From NCBI GenBank assembly GCA_021802595.1, contig JAJZRT010000087.1, positions 1 to 9,959 on the forward strand: a stretch of DNA of 9,959 nt, in the 5' to 3' direction. Below the pieces are notes generated by a model, which saw only the letters and a list, made by a program, of their open reading frames with translations, was not told the DNA's origin and did no database searches. Origin of the DNA: Pseudomonadota bacterium (GTDB taxonomy: Bacteria > Pseudomonadota > Gammaproteobacteria > Burkholderiales > Thiobacillaceae). This document shows, in pieces, positions 5,961 through 9,959 of this stretch. The translations under genes and the position numbers were made by a program. The number at the start of each line of letters is the position of its first letter. Positions within the stretch are counted from its first letter, which is position 1.

Positions 5961-6525
5961 AAATTTTCGGCAGCGTCACGCCGACCTGGCCCTGGTATTT
6001 GCCGCCACGGTCGCGGTACGAGGTTTCACACACCTCGTCCGACTCGAGGAACAGCATCTGCGCCACGCCTTCGTTGGCGTAGATCCGCGCGGGCAACGGG
6101 GTGGTGTTGGAAAACTCCAGCGTCACGTGGCCTTCCCATTCGGGTTCGAGCGGTGTCACGTTGACGATGATGCCGCAGCGCGCGTAGGTGCTCTTGCCAA
6201 GGCAGATGGTCAGCACGCTGCGCGGAATGCGGAAGTACTCGACGGTACGCGCCAGCGCAAAGGAATTGGGCGGAATGATGCAGGAATCGCCCTTCACCTC
6301 GACGAAGGAATTCGGGTCGAACGCCTTGGGATCGACGATCGTCGTATTGATGTCGGTGAACAGCTTGAATTCGTTGGCGCAGCGCACGTCGTAGCCGTAG
6401 CTCGACGTGCCGTACGACACGATGGACTTGCCGCCGGCCTGTTTGATCTGCCCCGGTTCGAACGGGTCGATCATGCCATGCTCTTCCGCCATGCGGCGGA
6501 TCCATCGGTCGGACTTGATGCTCAT
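5959..6525 (-). CDS. dcd: dCTP deaminase
   Basis: The enzyme deaminates dCTP to dUTP and ammonia, the first step of the main route to dTMP in many Gram-negative bacteria; it is a homotrimer of the dUTPase fold with no metal. The 188 residues fit (E. coli 193). Seen in order: [19 protein letters not shown] at the N-terminus, SSYGYDVRC (41-49), GKSTYARCG (110-118) in the nucleotide site, [16 protein letters not shown] (125-140) with the expected catalytic glutamate E137, and the C-terminal [13 protein letters not shown], which closes over the substrate. The lack of an inserted dUTPase motif argues for the monofunctional enzyme. Its ATG overlaps the apbC stop by one base (TGATG) and there is no separate ribosome binding site, so the two genes are translationally coupled. 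Confidence 0.97.
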   Translation of the reverse strand: MSIKSDRWIRRMAEEHGMIDPFEPGQIKQAGGKSIVSYGTSSYGYDVRCANEFKLFTDINTTIVDPKAFDPNSFVEVKGDSCIIPPNSFALARTVEYFRIPRSVLTICLGKSTYARCGIIVNVTPLEPEWEGHVTLEFSNTTPLPARIYANEGVAQMLFLESDEVCETSYRDRGGKYQGQVGVTLPKI

Positions 6526-7613
6526 CAGGTGTTGGAAATGACGATATTGGGGAACTTGGCGGAATGATCCACCGCGGTTTCGCCAATCTTAACAGCAACG
6601 CGGCGCGCGATCTGCTTGTAGATCTCGGTCACGCGGCCGTTGGGGTCGGACACCACCGACGGTTTTCCGGAATCGGTATCGGCACGGATGCTGCCGTCGA
6701 GCGGCAGGGCGCCCAGGAATTCCACATTGTAATCCTTGCACATGCGCTCGCCGCCGCCTTCGCCGAAGATGCGCTCCTCGTGGCCGCAGTTCGAGCAGAT
6801 GTGCAGGCTCATGTTCTCGACCACCCCGATGATGGGGATACCGACCTTCTCGAACATCTTGAGGCCCTTGCGCGCGTCGATCAGCGCGATGTCCTGCGGC
6901 GTGGTCACGATCACGGCGCCCGTCACCGGCACGCGCTGCGCCAGCGTCAGCTGGATGTCGCCGGTGCCGGGCGGCAGGTCGACGACCAGGTAGTCGAGGT
7001 CCTTCCAGTTGGTGTTGTTGAGCAGCTGCTCCAGCGCCTGGGTGACCATCGGGCCGCGCCACACCATCGGCGTCTCGACGTCGATCAGGAAGCCGATCGA
7101 CATCGCCTGGATGCCATGGCCCATCAGTGGCTCGAGGTTCTTGCCGTCAGTCGACTCGGGCTTGTCGGTGATGCCGAGCATGGTCGGTTGCGACGGGCCG
7201 TAGATGTCGGCGTCGAGCATGCCGACGCTGGCGCCCTCGGCGGCCAGCGCCAGCGCGAGGTTGACGGCGGTGGTCGACTTGCCGACCCCCCCCTTGCCGG
7301 AGGCCACGGCGATGATGTTCTTGACGTTGGGAATCAGCTTGACGCCGCGCTGCACGCTGTGCGACACGATCTTGAAGCTGACATTGGCGGAGGCGGCGGT
7401 CACGCCCTCGATGGCTTTGAGCGCATCCTCGACCTGCTTCTTGATTACAGCCAGCTGGCTCTGCGCCGGATAGCCCAGCTGAATGTCGACCGACACGTTG
7501 CCACCGTCGATCTTGATGTTGCGAGCGGATTTGGTCGAGACGTAATCCTTTTTGGTGTTGGGATCGACCAACGCTTTCAATGCAGTCTGCACCTGAAGTT
7601 CAGAAACGGCCAT
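6525..7613 (-). CDS. apbC: Iron-sulfur cluster carrier ATPase, Mrp/ApbC family
   Basis: ApbC (Mrp) is a cytoplasmic P-loop ATPase that binds a [4Fe-4S] cluster as a dimer and passes it to apoproteins. The 362 residues hold an N-terminal MIP18/DUF59 domain (about 4-85) and a ParA/MinD-type ATPase domain. The deviant Walker A is GKGGVGKST (106-114), switch I is [10 protein letters not shown] (134-143), and the Walker B/switch II region is [12 protein letters not shown] (208-219). The cluster ligands are the CSNC motif at C273 and C276. GGAG lies seven bases before the ATG. apbC followed by dcd and an amino acid decarboxylase is a familiar betaproteobacterial order; I see no functional link beyond shared transcription. 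A promoter overlapping a palindrome lies directly upstream. Confidence 0.97.
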   Translation of the reverse strand: MAVSELQVQTALKALVDPNTKKDYVSTKSARNIKIDGGNVSVDIQLGYPAQSQLAVIKKQVEDALKAIEGVTAASANVSFKIVSHSVQRGVKLIPNVKNIIAVASGKGGVGKSTTAVNLALALAAEGASVGMLDADIYGPSQPTMLGITDKPESTDGKNLEPLMGHGIQAMSIGFLIDVETPMVWRGPMVTQALEQLLNNTNWKDLDYLVVDLPPGTGDIQLTLAQRVPVTGAVIVTTPQDIALIDARKGLKMFEKVGIPIIGVVENMSLHICSNCGHEERIFGEGGGERMCKDYNVEFLGALPLDGSIRADTDSGKPSVVSDPNGRVTEIYKQIARRVAVKIGETAVDHSAKFPNIVISNT

Positions 7614-7626
7614 GGTTGCTCCAGCG

Positions 7627-7674
7627 GTTAATTAGCAATTGCTCATTTTAACGAATTCTGTCGGTTTGGGTGAA
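7627..7674 (-). promoter_or_regulatory. Candidate apbC promoter with overlapping palindrome
   Basis: TTCACC (7674-7669) and TAAAAT (7650-7645) are 18 bases apart on the minus strand, giving a start near 7638 and a leader of about 24 bases. A perfect 10-bp palindrome, AGCAATTGCT (7634-7643), covers the predicted start site. GTTAA (7627-7631) and TTAAC (7648-7652) form an outer inverted pair, the latter overlapping the -10. This is where an operator would lie, but I do not recognise the regulator. Confidence 0.4.
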
Positions 7675-7699
7675 CGGGAACGCAGAAAGGACGCGGGAT

Positions 7700-7773
7700 T
7701 CCCTGCGATCTGCAGGGATATTCAGTCAACCTGCCAGGATCGTGTGGAATCCTGGCCGCCGATGAAAACGGCG
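7700..7773 (-). terminator. Cluster of three hairpins after the rppH-orphan pair
   Basis: Three inverted repeats follow the orphan gene's stop. CGCCG (7757-7761) pairs with CGGCG (7769-7773), GCCAGGAT (7733-7740) pairs with ATCCTGGC (7749-7756), and TCCCTGC (7700-7706) pairs with GCAGGGA (7712-7718). None is followed by a T-run on the minus strand, so this is not a classical rho-independent terminator. It may slow polymerase or protect the 3' end of the message. The rest of the gap holds the apbC promoter. Confidence 0.4.
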
Positions 7774-8133
7774 CTAGCGTGGCTCGGCGTAATGCGCCAC
7801 CAGCACCGCCTCGGGTACGCGCAAACGGATGGCCGCCACCAATTCGCTGATCGCCCCCGGACGCGGATGCAGGGAGACCCACAGCAGATTCAGCTTCAGG
7901 TTGAGATCGGCAAATACCACATCCTGATGCAGTGCCAGGACGGCCTGGATGTCACGTGACGCCCGTTCGATCTCGGCGCGCGGGCGGCTGCGCAAACGCG
8001 GGATCAGCATCATGAAATCGGTCAGTCGCCGTCCGGCGACATCGCGGGTGGGCGCAACCTGCCACAACGGCAGCCCCGGCCCGGACCCGGCAAAGCTCGT
8101 CAGCGTGGTCGAAGCATGGATCCGTATCTTCAT
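7774..8133 (-). CDS. Hypothetical protein, 119 residues, downstream of rppH
   Basis: I do not recognise this protein. It is supported as a gene by a perfect GGAGG four bases before the ATG at 8133, by its position 21 bases after the rppH stop in the same direction, and by an open frame that fills the gap. A GTG directly before the ATG is a less likely start because it leaves too little space to the GGAGG. There is no signal peptide or membrane helix, and it is rich in arginine. The N-terminus MKIRIHAS looks like a beta strand. The C-terminal part, DVVFADLNLKLNLLWVSLHP (71-90), then PGAISELVAAIRLR (92-105), then EAVLVAHYA (108-116), suggests strand-helix-strand packing, as in ferredoxin-like or ACT-type folds. 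That fold idea is weak. It may be translated with rppH. Confidence 0.75.
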   Translation of the reverse strand: MKIRIHASTTLTSFAGSGPGLPLWQVAPTRDVAGRRLTDFMMLIPRLRSRPRAEIERASRDIQAVLALHQDVVFADLNLKLNLLWVSLHPRPGAISELVAAIRLRVPEAVLVAHYAEPR

Positions 8134-8154
8134 CACGCCTCCGTCACGCCGGGA

Positions 8155-8706
8155 TCAGGGCTTCAGCAGCAGGTCCTGTGTCGCTCCGCGCCGGTCGCAC
8201 AGACGCGGCGCGCGGTGCCGCAAATGGCGCGCGTCCTTCTGCAGATAGCGTTCGAGCTCCTCGAGTGCCAGACGGTAGACCTCACGCTTGAAGTCGACCA
8301 CCGTCTCCATCGGCACCCAGTATTCGTTCCAGCGCCAGGCATCGAATTCGGGGTGGCTGCTGGCACGCAGCGACACGTCGCAATCGCGCCCGGTCAGGCG
8401 CAGCAGAAACCAGATCTGCTTCTGGCCGCGATACAGGCCACGACTGTCCCGTCGCGTCCAGTGGGCGGGCACGTCGTAACGCAACCATTCGCGCGTGCGA
8501 CCCAGAATGCGAACATGCGCGGGCTGCAGACCCACTTCCTCTTCCAGTTCCCGGAACATGGCCTGTTCCGGCGTCTCCCCTGCGTTGATGCCACCCTGGG
8601 GAAACTGCCAGGCGTGCTGATTGACGCGCTTGCCCCAGAAGACCTGGTTGTGCGCGTTGCACAATATGATGCCGACGTTCGGGCGGTACCCTTCTCGGTC
8701 GATCAT
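8155..8706 (-). CDS. rppH: RNA pyrophosphohydrolase RppH (Nudix)
   Basis: RppH removes pyrophosphate from the 5' triphosphate end of transcripts and so opens them to RNase E decay. The protein of 183 residues (E. coli 176) starts with the family signature [17 protein letters not shown], which is why I choose ATG at 8706 over the in-frame ATG at 8718 and TTG at 8721. The Nudix box spans G38-L60, with E44, R52, E53, E56 and E57 in the GX5EX7REUXEEXGU pattern; HAWQFPQGG leads into it. GQKQIWFLL (94-102), [11 protein letters not shown] (116-126) and VVDFKREVY (136-144) are the usual downstream motifs. The arginine-rich tail after 155 is variable in this family. The ribosome binding site is weak. 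A gene for an unknown protein follows after 21 bases. Confidence 0.96.
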   Translation of the reverse strand: MIDREGYRPNVGIILCNAHNQVFWGKRVNQHAWQFPQGGINAGETPEQAMFRELEEEVGLQPAHVRILGRTREWLRYDVPAHWTRRDSRGLYRGQKQIWFLLRLTGRDCDVSLRASSHPEFDAWRWNEYWVPMETVVDFKREVYRLALEELERYLQKDARHLRHRAPRLCDRRGATQDLLLKP

Positions 8707-8936
8707 GGCCGCCACCATCAATAAAATTCAATTAGTTACATTCTTTCATACCCACTGAAAATTGCAAATCTTCAACGGCCTGAAGGATTCCGCTAAGCAT
8801 TGTTTTCATTGACAATTTTTAGCAGGCCTCGAATTTTGCTCCGGCCGGGTGGCGAATCGTTCCAGGCGGGACCCCACGCGCTGCCTCCCCGGCTCCCGCA
8901 GACCGCGGCACGCGGCCCGGCCTTGTCGCCCGTTTG
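8707..8936. other. Intergenic region upstream of rppH; AT-rich part with inverted repeat
   Basis: I see no gene in these 230 bases. The part near rppH (8722-8823) is much richer in A and T than its surroundings and should hold the rppH promoter. The best -10 I find is TATGAA (8750-8745, minus), with TTGAAG 19 bases upstream, a long spacer. An imperfect inverted repeat lies at 8792-8823: GCTAA with TTAGC, and ATTGT (8799-8803) with ACAAT (8812-8816), around an 8-base loop. It has no T-run on the minus strand, so it is a doubtful terminator. The part at 8840-8936 is very GC-rich and has no clear signal. Confidence 0.4.
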
Positions 8937-9713
8937 CTATTTCAGCAACGGCGCAATCCCCGCCGCCCACTGAAAATCGCGCGCGAATCCGCCCATGTCG
9001 AGGCCGTAGCGCTTCGACAGATCGGCCAGTTGCGGCCGCGCCGCCTCGAGCCGGGCCGGCGCACCCGGGTCGGCAAACGCAAACACGATGACGTTGGTCT
9101 TGTCCTGCACCGAGATCCAGCCGACCTCGCCGTCGAACGCCCGTGTCAGCCGCGCGAAATACTCGGCGAACTCGCTGTCGCGCCCCCACAGATTCACCAC
9201 CAGGATGCCGCCCGGCTTCAATACGCGGCGGCAGGCCGCATAAAACGTCTGCGTCGCCAGCGCTTCGACCTGATTGCCGGCGTCGAAGCCGTCGAGCAGG
9301 ATGATGTCGGCGCTGCCGGGATGCTGGCGCACATACAGGGCGCCATCTGCCTCGACCACTCGGAGCGTCGCATCGTCCGGCGGCAGTTCGAAGTGCGCCC
9401 GCGCGGCGGCGATCACCCGTGGATCGATTTCCACCGCGGTGATGCGCGTCTGCGGGCGCTGCTTGCGGATGAACTTGGCGAGCGAGCCGCCGCCCAGGCC
9501 GATCATCAGCACCTCCTGCGGCATCGGGTTGAACATCAGGAAGCCCATCATCGCGCGCGTGTAGGCGAGTTCCAGATCCCACGGCCGGCTCACCCGCATC
9601 GCGCTCTGGATCGCACGACTGCCCAGATGCAGCGTACGCGTGCCGCGTTCCTCGGTCACTTCCAGCCCGTGGTCGCCTGCCCGGCGTTTACCAAACTTCA
9701 AGCGCATTGCCAT
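8937..9713 (-). CDS. Spermidine-synthase-like protein (aminopropyltransferase/methyltransferase fold)
   Basis: The protein has the Rossmann fold shared by spermidine synthases and SAM-dependent methyltransferases. It has 258 residues from ATG at 9713; an ATG two codons later is equally well placed after GGGA. The upstream extension of this frame runs into the divergent proS gene and is not used. Motif I is VLMIGLGGGSLAKF (68-81), the acidic loop is AVEIDP (93-98), then EADGALYV (121-128), and ILLDGFDAGN (138-147) is where the synthase catalytic region lies. In true SpeE the glycine motif is GGGDG and the loop is usually DxTDP; here they read GGGSL and DGFD, and the N-terminal beta domain is short. 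Such proteins are often annotated spermidine synthase, but the reaction is unproven. It is transcribed away from proS and stands alone. Confidence 0.88.
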   Translation of the reverse strand: MAMRLKFGKRRAGDHGLEVTEERGTRTLHLGSRAIQSAMRVSRPWDLELAYTRAMMGFLMFNPMPQEVLMIGLGGGSLAKFIRKQRPQTRITAVEIDPRVIAAARAHFELPPDDATLRVVEADGALYVRQHPGSADIILLDGFDAGNQVEALATQTFYAACRRVLKPGGILVVNLWGRDSEFAEYFARLTRAFDGEVGWISVQDKTNVIVFAFADPGAPARLEAARPQLADLSKRYGLDMGGFARDFQWAAGIAPLLK

Positions 9714-9755
9714 CCCGTCCCAAAATCGAGCGCGAAAGATTACCCGTCCGCACGC

Positions 9756-9761
9756 TAAAAT
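9756..9761 (+). promoter_or_regulatory. Candidate -10 element of proS
   Basis: TAAAAT lies 27 bases before the proS ATG, giving a predicted start near 9768 and a leader of about 21 bases. The -35 is poor: GCGAAA at 9732-9737, with an 18-base spacer. It is the only plus-strand promoter-like match in the 75-base gap between the divergent genes. Confidence 0.35.
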
Positions 9762-9788
9762 GCGCGTTTTCGTCCTGATTATTCCACC

Positions 9789-9959
9789 ATGCGCGCCACC
9801 CAGTTCTTCATTTCCACCACCAAGGAAGCCCCGTCCGAGGCCGAACTCGTCAGCCACAAGCTGATGCTGCGCGCCGGTCTCATCAAGCGCCTGGGGTCGG
9901 GGCTGTATACCTGGATGCCACTGGGCCTGCGCGTGCTGCGCCGGGTCGAGGCCGTGGTA
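9789..9959 (+). CDS. proS: Prolyl-tRNA synthetase, N-terminal part (cut by window edge)
   Basis: Prolyl-tRNA synthetase charges tRNA-Pro with proline and is essential. Only the first 57 residues lie in the window, and the frame is open to the edge. They match the bacterial class II ProS start closely: [19 protein letters not shown], then [33 protein letters not shown], which includes class II motif 1. This is the long bacterial type, whose full length is usually near 570. No Shine-Dalgarno sequence precedes the ATG: the twenty bases before it are pyrimidine-rich (TTTCGTCCTGATTATTCCACC region). The gene diverges from the spermidine-synthase-like gene, with 75 bases between start codons. Confidence 0.97.
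   Translation, partial: MRATQFFISTTKEAPSEAELVSHKLMLRAGLIKRLGSGLYTWMPLGLRVLRRVEAVV

Noticed and set aside
3697..6567. A 956-codon open frame on the plus strand across the decarboxylase and dcd
   Set aside because: It crosses two confident minus-strand genes and the hairpin between them. Its composition (His, Arg, Asp, Gln, Val) is typical of an antisense shadow in GC-rich DNA.
6564..7631. A 355-codon plus-strand frame opposite apbC
   Set aside because: It is fully antisense to apbC, with the same shadow composition and no ribosome binding site or domain.
8809..8837. TTGACA on the plus strand as a -35 element
   Set aside because: No acceptable -10 follows at 16-18 bases and no plus-strand gene starts nearby; the bases are part of an inverted repeat.
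8843..8922. GGCCGGG (8843-8849) and CCCGGCC (8916-8922) as a long-range stem
   Set aside because: Seven GC-only bases separated by 66 in a very GC-rich stretch are expected by chance.
3637..9713. A polyamine gene cluster formed by the decarboxylase and the spermidine-synthase-like gene
   Set aside because: They are about 3 kb apart, separated by four unrelated genes in other transcription units, and no speB, speD or transporter is present.
8806..9857. Longer forms of the spermidine-synthase-like gene (start at 9857, or an overlapping frame from 8806)
   Set aside because: The 9857 start would lie inside proS on the opposite strand and has no family support; the 8806 frame is a shifted shadow of the same gene.

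Overview
The window looks like chromosomal DNA of a GC-rich betaproteobacterium. The clearest sign is the block rpsF-priB-rpsR-rplI followed by dnaB and alr, together with an apbC-dcd-amino acid decarboxylase block and an rppH/proS neighbourhood. The proteins would fit Thiobacillus or another member of the Nitrosomonadales, but I could not search a database, so the genus is a guess. Almost everything is encoded on the minus strand; only proS, cut by the right edge, is on the plus strand. I see no phage, plasmid, CRISPR, tRNA or rRNA genes.

Layout from left to right. (1) alr (5' part only) and dnaB are separated by a 174-bp fold-back sequence that runs from the alr start codon to the dnaB stop codon and resembles a miniature inverted-repeat element. 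(2) Upstream of dnaB are a perfect DnaA-box 9-mer with two weaker phased copies, a possible promoter almost at the start codon, and the rho-independent terminator of the ribosomal operon. (3) rpsF-priB-rpsR-rplI is tightly packed; priB has a GTG start and no clear ribosome binding site. The leader has a hairpin with ACCGCA in its loop, a candidate S6:S18 autoregulatory site. (4) A large fold-type-I PLP decarboxylase of the arginine/lysine/ornithine class is flanked on both sides by hairpins with the same stem sequence. (5) apbC and dcd overlap by one base and are translationally coupled. (6) rppH is followed by an unrecognised 119-residue protein with a perfect GGAGG ribosome binding site. (7) A spermidine-synthase-like protein diverges from proS.

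Functionally this is core housekeeping: replication (dnaB, priB), translation (rpsF, rpsR, rplI, proS), nucleotide supply (dcd), Fe-S cluster delivery (apbC), mRNA 5'-end processing (rppH), cell-wall D-alanine (alr), and amino acid decarboxylation. The sequence features most worth a second look are non-coding: the fold-back element, the DnaA-like sites at dnaB, the rpsF leader hairpin, and the shared hairpins around the decarboxylase. The orphan gene beside rppH is the main unexplained protein.
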